Below are positions 29,352 through 37,350 of a stretch of 64,000 bases of DNA, piece by piece. Numbering within the stretch: the first letter of the stretch is position 1; each line of letters opens with the position of its first letter. The notes under the pieces were generated by a model, which saw nothing but the letters and a program-made list of their open reading frames with translations, had not been told where the DNA came from and ran no database searches. The position numbers and the translations under genes were made by a program. The DNA comes from Devosia sp. (GTDB lineage Bacteria > Pseudomonadota > Alphaproteobacteria > Rhizobiales > Devosiaceae): assembly GCF_030689745.1 (NCBI RefSeq), contig NZ_JAUYGL010000007.1:1-64000 (forward strand), in the 5' to 3' direction.

Positions 29352-30707
29352 TCACCTCTGCTCGCGATTGGCCGTACACGGCATTCGCACCTTTACAGAA
29401 AGCCCCCCCAAATCAGCTCGCCCAAGTTCGATGGCACCCCCGTTCATTTCGACGATCTCGAACGCGATGGAAAGCCCGAGACCCGTTCCTTGTCGGGATT
29501 CATCAAGGCGATGCCCGCGCCTGCCGAGAGCACTTATCTGCGTGCTGCTAACGCCTGTGCCATCATCGGCAATGTGCAGTTCAGCCCAGCCGGCGCCGCT
29601 ATGAACGGCAATTTGGACTTTGCTCTTGGCCCACTTGGCGGCATTCTCGACCAGGACACCGACGAGTTCCAGCAAGTCGTTTGCGTCGACGTTAACCGAT
29701 ACGTCCTCATCGATATTCACCGTCCAGGTGACACCGCGTCCAATATGGGCTTGCCTGACTACTCCCACCGTCCGGGAAACGGCCACTCCCAAAGAACTAT
29801 TTAGTACTTCTGAGGACGTTCGCAGGCGAAGTCTGGCCAGCCTCAGCTGATAGTCGATGCGGTCGGACATTTCCCCCCGGATTTCAACGACGCGCTCGGC
29901 GGTCCCTTTGTCCCCCGATCGGCTGAGCTCGTCGGCGATCGACCCGAGCACCTGTAGTGGCGTTTTGAGGCCATGGGCCAGGTCTGCGGCCCGCGTCCGC
30001 GCAAATTGGACGGACTTTTCCCGCAGCGACAGCAGTTCGTTGACTTCGGTTACCAGGGGCACGACCTCGGCTGGATAAGGACCGACTAGCTGCTCGTCAG
30101 TTCCGCGTCGAACGCGTTCGACGCCTCGCCGCACAAGATCCAGCGGCGCCAGCCCGATACGCACAACAACGATCGCGCCGGCCACGATTGCGGCCCCCAA
30201 GGTTGCAAGAGCCAGGATCAAGTCGGATCCGAAATCGGCAATGGTCTGATCCAGGATGCTGCGGTCCTGGGCTACCCAGATGACCAGTTTTTCCATGGTT
30301 GGATCGCCAAAATCGATAACCTTGACGACGGCCGCCAAGGTCTGGTTCTCGGGGCCGGCCAATACTGGCATTGCATCTGACGGCGATGGCAGCTCGAGCA
30401 CGTGATCCCAGAGGGAGCGCGAGCGGGCTATCAAAGAGCCGTCCTCTGTCTTCACCTGCCAATAAACGCCGCTGTAGGGCTGCGCATAGCGCGGATCCGG
30501 CAGCGTATGTGGTACCGTCGCTCCGTTCGGACCAATCTCTATCACTGCCACCAACCGTTCGAAGGTGGCTTCGAGATCAGCCCTGGTCTGCCGCTCAACG
30601 CTACCTAGAAACAGGTAAAACAGCACCAGGCCGGTCACCACGACGGTCAGAACTACCCATACGGCGGCGCCCACCAGCAGGCGAGTTCGCAGCGAGGAGC
30701 TGGTCAC
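29352..30707 (-). CDS. Sensor histidine kinase
   Basis: 451-aa inner-membrane kinase of the PhoQ/QseC-like type. TM1 about residues 10-34, a periplasmic sensor of about 130 residues, TM2 about 163-184, HAMP-like linker, phospho-acceptor His245 in AADLAHGLKTPLQ. ATPase parts: LVENAAKWAKSK (N box), ADDGTGVS (G1), GTGLGLSIAFEIVEMNGG (G2). Start ATG overlaps the response regulator stop by 4 nt. Signal unknown; the divergent neighbours encode secreted small proteins, so an envelope signal is plausible. Confidence 0.93.
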   Translation of the reverse strand: MTSSSLRTRLLVGAAVWVVLTVVVTGLVLFYLFLGSVERQTRADLEATFERLVAVIEIGPNGATVPHTLPDPRYAQPYSGVYWQVKTEDGSLIARSRSLWDHVLELPSPSDAMPVLAGPENQTLAAVVKVIDFGDPTMEKLVIWVAQDRSILDQTIADFGSDLILALATLGAAIVAGAIVVVRIGLAPLDLVRRGVERVRRGTDEQLVGPYPAEVVPLVTEVNELLSLREKSVQFARTRAADLAHGLKTPLQVLGSIADELSRSGDKGTAERVVEIRGEMSDRIDYQLRLARLRLRTSSEVLNSSLGVAVSRTVGVVRQAHIGRGVTWTVNIDEDVSVNVDANDLLELVGVLVENAAKWAKSKVQIAVHSGAGWAELHIADDGTGVSSTQISALGRRGHRLDESRQGTGLGLSIAFEIVEMNGGAIELGRADLGGLSVKVRMPCTANREQR

Positions 30708-31369
30708 GGGTCCGGGCTCTCTACATAATAGCCGAATCCCCGGCGCGTTTTGATGACGTCGGAACCAAGCCGTTTCCGCAAGCGTCCCACTAGCACCTCG
30801 ACCGAATTGGACTCGCGATCAAAATCCTGACTATAGAGGTGCTCGATGATCTCCATCCGAGGCACGATTTGCCCCCGTCGATACGCCAGTAGCGATAGCA
30901 GCCGGTATTCCTGGGGCGGGACGAACACCGCCATACCGTCTCGCATCACCTGCATAAGTCGAGTATCGAGCACGATATCTCCCAACTCTATCCGTGACGA
31001 GGCCAGGCCACCAGCACGGCGAAGGATGGCGCGGAGTCGCGCGACGACTTCCTCGATGTGAAATGGCTTTACCACATAGTCGTCAGCGCCGGCTTCCATG
31101 CCTTCGACCCGTTCGTCCCATTGCCCGCGCGCAGTCAGGATGAGCACGGGAATGACGCGCTTCGATTTGCGCCAGCGCTTCAAGATGGTCATGCCGTCAA
31201 GGGTCGGCAGGCCAAGATCGAGAATGATGGCATCGTAGGGTTCGGTGTCGCCACGGTACCATGCGATTTCCCCGTCATGCTCGATATCGATAAGAAAACC
31301 CGCAGCCTGGAGCGCCTCGTCGAGCGAGGCGGCTATTCTGGTGTCGTCTTCAGCAACGAGGATGCGCAA
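30704..31369 (-). CDS. OmpR-family response regulator
   Basis: 221-aa two-domain regulator. Receiver: acidic pair in VAEDD, phosphorylation site Asp51 in IILDLGLPTLDG, Lys in VVKPFHIEE. C-terminal winged helix with VPPQEYRLLSLLAYRRGQIV and SVEVLVGRLRKRLG. The start codon is TTG at 31369, directly behind the TAA stop of the PepSY-like gene, indicating low, coupled translation. Partner of the kinase downstream. Confidence 0.94.
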   Translation of the reverse strand: MRILVAEDDTRIAASLDEALQAAGFLIDIEHDGEIAWYRGDTEPYDAIILDLGLPTLDGMTILKRWRKSKRVIPVLILTARGQWDERVEGMEAGADDYVVKPFHIEEVVARLRAILRRAGGLASSRIELGDIVLDTRLMQVMRDGMAVFVPPQEYRLLSLLAYRRGQIVPRMEIIEHLYSQDFDRESNSVEVLVGRLRKRLGSDVIKTRRGFGYYVESPDP

Positions 31370-31819
31370 TTATTTGATACCAATTTGACTGCCGGCTTTC
31401 GCGTCATAGTAGAAGCGCCGCAACAGACCGTCGGTTCCCAGTACTTTGACTTCGTAAACCAGAACGTTGCTAACGTTATACAGCCTCGCGTCAATGACAC
31501 GGGCGGCCGTGACCTGGCGTAGCCGTTCGAGAATGGATTCGAAGGGCAGCGCTTCAGCGCCAGCCACAGCATCGAGCACAAAGTCCTCATCGGACTGTTT
31601 GTTAGCGTCATTGTCCTGGCCACCCCGATCCGCAGCACTTGCCGCGCCGACGTTGCCATCATTCCCCCCGTTGCCGGGGGGCTGGCTGTCGGATTGCGTG
31701 GCATTGCCGTTCGCGTGCTCGGCCCCCTGGCTATTGCCGTTGCCCTGCCCGTGCACCGGCCCGCTGCACAGGGCAACCGCAAACGACAAAGCAAACAAAA
31801 TCTGACGATGGCTGGTCAT
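31370..31819 (-). CDS. Secreted PepSY-like protein
   Basis: 149-aa exported protein: signal peptide MTSHRQILFALSFAVALCSG ending at VHGQ, a Gly/Asn/Gln-rich low-complexity spacer of about 50 residues, then a PepSY-like fold (AVAGAEALPFESILERLRQV, ARLYNVSNVLVYEVKVL, LLRRFYYDAKAG). PepSY proteins encoded beside two-component systems often act as periplasmic modulators. First gene of the operon with the regulator and kinase. Confidence 0.75.
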   Translation of the reverse strand: MTSHRQILFALSFAVALCSGPVHGQGNGNSQGAEHANGNATQSDSQPPGNGGNDGNVGAASAADRGGQDNDANKQSDEDFVLDAVAGAEALPFESILERLRQVTAARVIDARLYNVSNVLVYEVKVLGTDGLLRRFYYDAKAGSQIGIK

Positions 31820-31989
31820 CGGTTCTCCATGGTCTCAGCTTTAAGGCCCAGAACATGACCGCTGCCTAACGTCCGACGCCACGTGACGGTCATGCGGGCG
31901 TCATTAGTGTGCCAGAAGTCGACCGGCGCGCGATTCGATGTCGCGCAGGGCCGTGTCGCACCGTTAACCTAGAAAATCTGGAGATCGAA

Positions 31990-32409
31990 ATGAAGAAGTT
32001 CAAATCCTCGACGACCGCCCTGCTATTTGGCGCTGCCACCATGGTGTTCTCGGGCTCGGCCTTTTCTCAGGAACAGGTTCTTGTCACATTCGAGGGCGAT
32101 CTGGCGACTGAGCTCGGGCTTCTGGATCAGACGATACTCCCACTTCCCTACGATCTGGCCACAAGCGTCTGTGACGAGATCATCGACGGTGCCTGTACGG
32201 CGGAAGGATCGACCGACGATTTGATCGCCTTCCTGGAAGAAACCCAGGACGACACCGGCGGCGACGATGAAACGAATTCCGCAAGCGCCTTTGCGCCAGG
32301 TCAACTGAAGGAAGAGGGCGAATCTGCCCGGGAATACGCGCCAGGTCAGGTCAAGGAAGAGGGCGAGTCGGCCCGCGAGCATGCGCCGGGACAGCAGGGC
32401 CGCAACTAG
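31990..32409 (+). CDS. Secreted protein with C-terminal APGQ repeats
   Basis: 139-aa exported protein. Signal peptide MKKFKSSTTALLFGAATMVF to SAFSQ, an acidic middle (ELGLLDQTILPLPYDLATSV with one Cys pair Cys-x7-Cys), then tandem repeats of about 15 residues: APGQLKEEGESAREY, APGQVKEEGESAREH, APGQQ. No family recognised. Divergent from the PepSY-two-component operon, hence a likely target of it. ATG 31990 has a GGAG about 9 nt upstream. Confidence 0.65.
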   Translation: MKKFKSSTTALLFGAATMVFSGSAFSQEQVLVTFEGDLATELGLLDQTILPLPYDLATSVCDEIIDGACTAEGSTDDLIAFLEETQDDTGGDDETNSASAFAPGQLKEEGESAREYAPGQVKEEGESAREHAPGQQGRN

Positions 32410-32429
32410 GACCGCAACGATCATTATAC

Positions 32430-32458
32430 AAGGAGGGCGGCCAGGCTGCCTTCCTTTT
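32430..32458 (+). terminator. Rho-independent terminator
   Basis: A 12-bp stem AAGGAGGGCGGC / GCTGCCTTCCTT (two G-T wobbles) with loop CAG, running into TTTT. It ends the transcript of the APGQ-repeat gene 20 bp after its stop. Confidence 0.75.
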
Positions 32459-32595
32459 CCGAAACTGCCGATGGGTTCGTTGACAGCCGGCTTCGGAGCC
32501 GCCCGGTATCGCAAACACACCGTTCAGCAGAGCCTGGCTTGCGCGCGTGGGCCGCGCCAACTATATGGCAGGTGTCAGTCGTTGTGATCTGACAG

Positions 32596-32741
32596 ACGTT
32601 CTCAGGGCGGGGTGCGATTCCCCACCGGCGGTGTTTGCGCTTTGGCGCATCAGCCCGCGAGCGCTTGCCTATCAAAGGCAAGGTCAGCAGACTCGGTTCA
32701 ATTCCGAGGCCGACGGTATAGTCCGGATGGAAGAGAACACA
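32596..32741 (+). promoter_or_regulatory. FMN riboswitch (RFN element)
   Basis: All conserved RFN strings are present in order: TCAGGGCGGGGTGCGATTCC, CCACCGGCGGT, AGCCCGCGAGCG, GGTCAGCAGA, TTCAATTCCGAGGCCGACGG, then TATAGTCCGGATGGAAGAGA. The outer stem pairs GTTCTC (32599) with GAGAAC (32733). It leads into ribD about 90 bp on and should switch off ribD-ribE-ribBA-ribH-queF when FMN is abundant. Confidence 0.96.
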
Positions 32742-32833
32742 TGATCGGGTGACCTCGTTTCCGCTTTCAGGGAACGAGGTGAAGCCTGTCATTTGGCCCT
32801 GGGCAGCGTCTTGGTTTAGCAAGACGGTTATGC

Positions 32834-33847
32834 ATGGACAGGGCACAGAGTTCCCCAGTTTGGCCATTATCGAGCAGCGTGATCGCTGCCGCCTTCGGCT
32901 ATGCGGTTGAGCTGGCCAGCCAATGGCAAGGCGCCACGGCGCCCAATCCTCCCGTCGCCTGCGTCCTGCTCGATGCGTCAGGCGAAACGCTGGCCGCAGC
33001 GGCCCATCAGCGGGCCGGTGGACCGCATGCCGAAGCGCTCGCCGTCTCGCAATGCCGTGCCAATGATACGGTCCATCGCATCCATACGGTGGTGGTGACC
33101 CTCGAGCCCTGCAATCACACGGGACGAACGCCGGCCTGTACGGGCGTGATACTCCAAACGCCGGCGCGTCACATATGGATTGGGGCCAGAGATCCCAATC
33201 CGCTCGTTGCCGGTGGGGGTGGCAACTATCTTGCCCATGCAGGCCGCTCAGGACATGCCCTGGCTGACCTGGACGATCCGGCCGCACCCAAGCTCGCCGA
33301 GGCGGTGACCCGCCTGATCGCGCCCTTCGCCAAGCACGTTACCACCGGCAAACCGTGGGTGACGGTCAAGCATGCACTCGATCGCGATGGCAGCATGATT
33401 CCACCCGCGGGGCAAAAAACCTTCACCTCTGATGCGTCACTCGATCTGGCGCATCAATTGCGCAAGCGGGCCGACGCGGTCATTACGGGGTCCGGAACTA
33501 TCCTAGCCGATGCCCCCCAGTTTACCGTCCGAAGGCTGCCAGATTTCCCGGGCAAGCGACGCCATCTGGTCATCCTCGACCGGCGTGGTCGCGTCCCGCC
33601 GTCCTATGTCGAGGCGGCGCAGGCTCGCGGCTTCCTGGTGTCGATAGAAGCCGACCTTGCCACTGCGCTGACCGAGCTCGGTCAGGCTGGATGCCTCGAG
33701 GTTCTGGTCGAAGCCGGAGCCGAACTCACCCAATCCATACTGACCAGTCCGCTCTGGGACGAACACGTGTTGATACGTCAGCATCCTGATCCCACGGCGG
33801 ATGACCGTGTCACCGTCCGCTACCGGACCAATTCCGAACCGCATTGA
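32834..33847 (+). CDS. ribD: Riboflavin biosynthesis deaminase/reductase
   Basis: 337-aa bifunctional enzyme for the second and third riboflavin steps. Deaminase zinc site: His65 and Glu67 in GPHAEALA, Cys93 and Cys102 in EPCNHTGRTPAC. Reductase half: GKPWVTVKHALDRDGSM, SDASLDLAHQLRKRADAVIT, then GSGTILADAPQFTVR. Slightly shorter than usual (about 360) at the C-terminus. First gene under the FMN riboswitch. Confidence 0.95.
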   Translation: MDRAQSSPVWPLSSSVIAAAFGYAVELASQWQGATAPNPPVACVLLDASGETLAAAAHQRAGGPHAEALAVSQCRANDTVHRIHTVVVTLEPCNHTGRTPACTGVILQTPARHIWIGARDPNPLVAGGGGNYLAHAGRSGHALADLDDPAAPKLAEAVTRLIAPFAKHVTTGKPWVTVKHALDRDGSMIPPAGQKTFTSDASLDLAHQLRKRADAVITGSGTILADAPQFTVRRLPDFPGKRRHLVILDRRGRVPPSYVEAAQARGFLVSIEADLATALTELGQAGCLEVLVEAGAELTQSILTSPLWDEHVLIRQHPDPTADDRVTVRYRTNSEPH

Positions 33848-33856
33848 GAGGTATCC

Positions 33857-34468
33857 ATGTTTTCCGGCATCATTGAACGATTGGCTCCCGTGACCGGCGT
33901 CAGCCAGCAGGGGCGAACGCGCGTCCTGGTCCTGCAGTCGGGTTGGGATGACCTTTGTCTTGGTGAGAGTGTCGCGATCAACGGGGTTTGCCTGACAGTC
34001 ACCCATCTCGAGACAGGTGGGGCGGCCACATTCTTCGTCAGCCCGGAAACTACATCCCGCTCGAGCCTGGGTCGGGTCGCCGAAGGCGACCGGGTGAATC
34101 TGGAACGCTCCGTGCGCCTGGAAACCCGGCTATCGGGCCACCTTGTCCAGGGCCATGTCGATGGAACCGCGCGTCTGGTCACGGTGACCCCTGAAGAGGG
34201 AGCCTTTCGGCTGGAATTGGCGCTGCCTGCAGCGCTGGCCCGCTATTGCGTGGAGAAGGGCTCGATCGCGCTCGACGGCATCAGCCTAACCATCAACAGC
34301 GTCAGTCCTGCCGCCGATGGCTCGACCATCATCGGCATCACCATCATTCCCCACACTTGGGAACACACCAACCTGCACGCCGCCTGCTTGGGCGACGAGA
34401 TCAATGTCGAAGTCGACGTGATTGCGAAATATGTGGAGCGCCTATGTCAACCCTATCCCAAGCCCTAG
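33857..34468 (+). CDS. ribE: Riboflavin synthase alpha subunit
   Basis: 203-aa enzyme with the two repeated lumazine-binding domains: MFSGIIERLAPV...VAINGVCLTV in the first, VQGHVDGTARLV...SIALDGISLTIN in the second. Dismutates two 6,7-dimethyl-8-ribityllumazine to riboflavin. Its end overlaps ribBA by 25 bp. Confidence 0.96.
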   Translation: MFSGIIERLAPVTGVSQQGRTRVLVLQSGWDDLCLGESVAINGVCLTVTHLETGGAATFFVSPETTSRSSLGRVAEGDRVNLERSVRLETRLSGHLVQGHVDGTARLVTVTPEEGAFRLELALPAALARYCVEKGSIALDGISLTINSVSPAADGSTIIGITIIPHTWEHTNLHAACLGDEINVEVDVIAKYVERLCQPYPKP

Positions 34469-35643
34469 ACCGACTGCGTCAAGGCGGCATGGTGATCCTC
34501 GTCGATGACGAGGACCGCGAAAACGAAGGTGACCTGGTCGTCGCTGCCGAGTTTGCGACCCCTGAGGCCGTCAATTTCATGGCGATTCATGGGCGCGGTC
34601 TCATCTGTCTGGCTTTGACCGGGCAACAGGTGGACCGCCTGCAGCTGCCGGCCATGACCACGGCCAACAGAGCTCGCCGATCGACCGCGTTCACGGTTAC
34701 GATCGAGGCGCGAGATGGCATTACCACCGGCATTTCTGCCTATGATCGATCCCGGACGATAATGGCCGCCACGAACCCCGGGGCTGAAGCTGCGGACGTG
34801 GTGTCGCCAGGGCACGTCTTTCCGCTTCGGGCGGCCGAAGGCGGCGTTCTTGTCAGGAACGGTCATACCGAAGGGGCTATCGACTTAATGCGCCTCGCCG
34901 GGCTTCAACCCGCAGCCGCTATCTGTGAAGTCATGCGCGATGACGGCGAGATGGCCAGGCGCCCCGATCTCGAACTGTTCGCCGCCCAACACGACCTGCC
35001 CATCCTGTCCATCAGCGATCTCGTCGCATATCGCTGCAAGACCGAGGTGCTGGTCGAGCAAGTGGCTTCGGCCGATTTGCCATCGGCCTTTTCCGGCGAT
35101 GCGATGCGGGTGCATGCGTTTCGTAGCCTGCTGGACGGCACGGAACATCTGGCGATGGTCAAGGCGCCCATGTCCGGCGTGCCGCTCGTGCGGGTTCACT
35201 CGGAATGCCTGACGGGGGACGCTCTGGGCTCGCTGCGGTGTGATTGCGGCGCCCAGCTCCAGGAGTCGCTGCGCATGATCGGCGAGTCAGGCGGCGTCCT
35301 GATCTATTTGCGAGGCCAGGAGGGCCGCGGCATTGGTCTCGCCAACAAGATCCGCGCTTACGCCCTGCAGGATAAAGGCCGCGATACCGTCGAGGCCAAT
35401 ACCGATCTTGGCTTTGCAGCCGATGCCCGCGACTACGCCATCGCCGCCCAGATCCTTCGGGCCCTTGATGTCGTTACCATCACCCTGCTGACCAACAATC
35501 CGCAAAAGGCCGAGACGCTTCGGGCCAACGGCATTGACGTGCGAGAGCAGCAGTCCCTGATCATCGCCCCCAATCCGTTCAACCTGCGCTACCTGCAAAC
35601 CAAGCGCGAGAAGTTGGGCCACACCCTCACCCATCAAAACTGA
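34444..35643 (+). CDS. ribBA: DHBP synthase / GTP cyclohydrolase II
   Basis: 399-aa fusion giving both riboflavin precursors. RibB half: ILVDDEDRENEGDLVVAAEF, then HGRGLICLAL, SRTIMAATN and the later PGHVFPLRA. RibA half: VRVHSECLTGDALGSLRCDC with three zinc cysteines, YLRGQEGRGIGLANKIRAYA and LTNNPQKAETL. Start ATG 34444 lies inside ribE. Both active sites look intact. Confidence 0.95.
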   Translation: MSTLSQALDRLRQGGMVILVDDEDRENEGDLVVAAEFATPEAVNFMAIHGRGLICLALTGQQVDRLQLPAMTTANRARRSTAFTVTIEARDGITTGISAYDRSRTIMAATNPGAEAADVVSPGHVFPLRAAEGGVLVRNGHTEGAIDLMRLAGLQPAAAICEVMRDDGEMARRPDLELFAAQHDLPILSISDLVAYRCKTEVLVEQVASADLPSAFSGDAMRVHAFRSLLDGTEHLAMVKAPMSGVPLVRVHSECLTGDALGSLRCDCGAQLQESLRMIGESGGVLIYLRGQEGRGIGLANKIRAYALQDKGRDTVEANTDLGFAADARDYAIAAQILRALDVVTITLLTNNPQKAETLRANGIDVREQQSLIIAPNPFNLRYLQTKREKLGHTLTHQN

Positions 35644-35652
35644 AAGCTGGAT

Positions 35653-36129
35653 ATGACCGATACCAATGCTTCCCCTGAACTCCGGATCGCCATCGTGGTG
35701 AGCCGGTTCAACGCAGACGTCACCAACGGACTGTTCTCTGGTGCCCGTGCCAGCCTTGCCGAGCATGGCGTCGACTTGTCAGAAAGTGACGTCTATTCCG
35801 CGCCCGGCGCCTTCGAAATTCCCCTGATTGCGCAGACCCTCGCGAGGACCGGCAAATATGACGGCGTGGTCTGTCTGGGTTGCGTCATCAAGGGCGATAC
35901 TGCCCATTTCGAATACATCAGCCAGGCGGCCAGTACCGGTTTGATGACCGCCTCGTTGGCGACGGGCGTGCCGCTGACCTTCGGCATCCTGACGACCTAT
36001 ACCGACGAACAGGCAATCGTGCGCAGCCGTGACGATGCCCACAACAAGGGCCGCGAGGCCACGCTCGCCTGCCTCGAGGCGATCCAGACCCTTGCCGCCG
36101 TTAACCAGCACTCAGGTGTCACGCGATGA
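35653..36129 (+). CDS. ribH: 6,7-dimethyl-8-ribityllumazine synthase
   Basis: 158-aa lumazine synthase: [59 protein letters not shown] and [20 protein letters not shown]. The gene stop overlaps queF. Last true riboflavin gene of the operon. Confidence 0.95.
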   Translation: MTDTNASPELRIAIVVSRFNADVTNGLFSGARASLAEHGVDLSESDVYSAPGAFEIPLIAQTLARTGKYDGVVCLGCVIKGDTAHFEYISQAASTGLMTASLATGVPLTFGILTTYTDEQAIVRSRDDAHNKGREATLACLEAIQTLAAVNQHSGVTR

Positions 36130-36584
36130 TCTGCCTGCCAGACAATCTCCAACTCGGCGCTTCGAGCATCATACCGGCCAACCCCGAAGAGGCGCGGTTG
36201 GATCGTGTGCCCAATCCCCAATCTGATGTCCACTACGTGACGCGATTTACGGCGCCCGAGTTCACCTCGCTCTGCCCGGTCACCGGACAGCCGGACTTTG
36301 CTCATATCGTTATCGACTTCGTTCCCAATCAATGGCTGGTGGAATCCAAGTCGCTTAAACTTTACCTCACCTCGTTCCGCAACCACGGGGCATTTCATGA
36401 AGATTGCACCGTGGCGATCGGACGCCGAGTCGCCGAGCTGATTGAACCGCACTGGATGCGGATTGGCGGTTACTGGTACCCGCGCGGTGGAATTCCGATC
36501 GACGTTTTCTGGCAATATGGGACGCTGCCGCCCAATATGTGGGTGCCCGAGCAAGGCGTTCCAACCTATCGCGGACGAGGCTAG
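36126..36584 (+). CDS. queF: NADPH-dependent preQ0 reductase
   Basis: 152-aa QueF that reduces the nitrile of preQ0 to the amine of preQ1 for queuosine. Catalytic Cys50 and Asp57 in [15 protein letters not shown]; the family substrate loop VESKSLK at residues 72-78 with [13 protein letters not shown] 36126 overlaps the ribH stop (ATGA), so this queuosine gene is translated with the riboflavin genes and falls under the FMN riboswitch rather than the preQ1 one. Queuosine and riboflavin both start from GTP. Confidence 0.95.
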   Translation: MICLPDNLQLGASSIIPANPEEARLDRVPNPQSDVHYVTRFTAPEFTSLCPVTGQPDFAHIVIDFVPNQWLVESKSLKLYLTSFRNHGAFHEDCTVAIGRRVAELIEPHWMRIGGYWYPRGGIPIDVFWQYGTLPPNMWVPEQGVPTYRGRG

Positions 36585-36662
36585 AGGTCCCCAACGCTAG
36601 ACTTTATCGCCAAGCGGATCCGGCCAATTGCTTGACGTGGGGCCTCGGGGCGTTGGCCAAGT

Positions 36663-37350
36663 TCAGAACGACTGGTGGAAGCCGATGGCAGTGCCCGCGG
36701 CCGAGGCACCCTTGATATGGCCAGCATCGAGCCGGTATTGCAGGCCGACCTGCAGATGACCCGCTTGCAGGGGAACCTTATAATTGACGCTGAGGTCTAG
36801 CTCTCTGCCGCCCGGAGCAAGGTCGGCACTCGCCTGCCGATGCTCGATCGTTCCATCGGCGGCGCGAGCGACGGGCAGTTGAAGTCCCATCGTACCGTTC
36901 TCTATCCGCAAGGGCTGCGCTATCGAAAAGCCCACCTGGTCGTTGACGCCGAAGACAGTGTTCATTCTCGCGCCAACCTCGAAGCCAGAAAATTGGACGT
37001 CTGACAGCGACGTCACCAGGCCGGACGTCGAACCGGTCGGCCTGGCCAGACCATATTCCAGCGGGCCAAACACCTCGAAACCGGGCGCTACCATCTGATC
37101 AACGCCCAGATGTGCCGTTCCGGTGGCGCTACCGCCACCCAATCCGAACGTCGTGTTCTGCCCCAAGCCCAGCAGGCTGCCCTGTTCGCCAAGATAGCTG
37201 ACGCCGAGACTGACCCGGCTGGCCTCGCCGCCCCAGGCGACATTGATGCCGGTACCGGCAACGCCGTTCTCTAGGCCCCCCGCGCCTTGTCCAGCAAAGC
37301 CCATGGCGGTGATCGGCGCCGGATAAGAACCCCCAATCGGCGTCCAATAG
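36663..37350 (-). pseudogene. Truncated outer-membrane beta-barrel (autotransporter/S8 peptidase C-terminus)
   Basis: About 230 residues of alternating beta-strand text ending in the outer-membrane-type terminal Phe (IGFHQSF): VSLGVSYLGEQGSLLGLGQN, FEVGARMNTVFGVNDQVGFS, ELDLSVNYKVPLQAGHLQVG, LQYRLDAGH. Similar to the barrel-like tails of alphaproteobacterial secreted S8 proteases; that match is from memory. The passenger part is missing because the gene runs into the ISL3 element at 37351, so it is truncated at its N-terminus. Confidence 0.65.

Noticed and set aside
32424..33287. 287-codon minus-strand frame over the FMN riboswitch and ribD
   Set aside because: Overlaps a certain riboswitch and ribD; no motifs.
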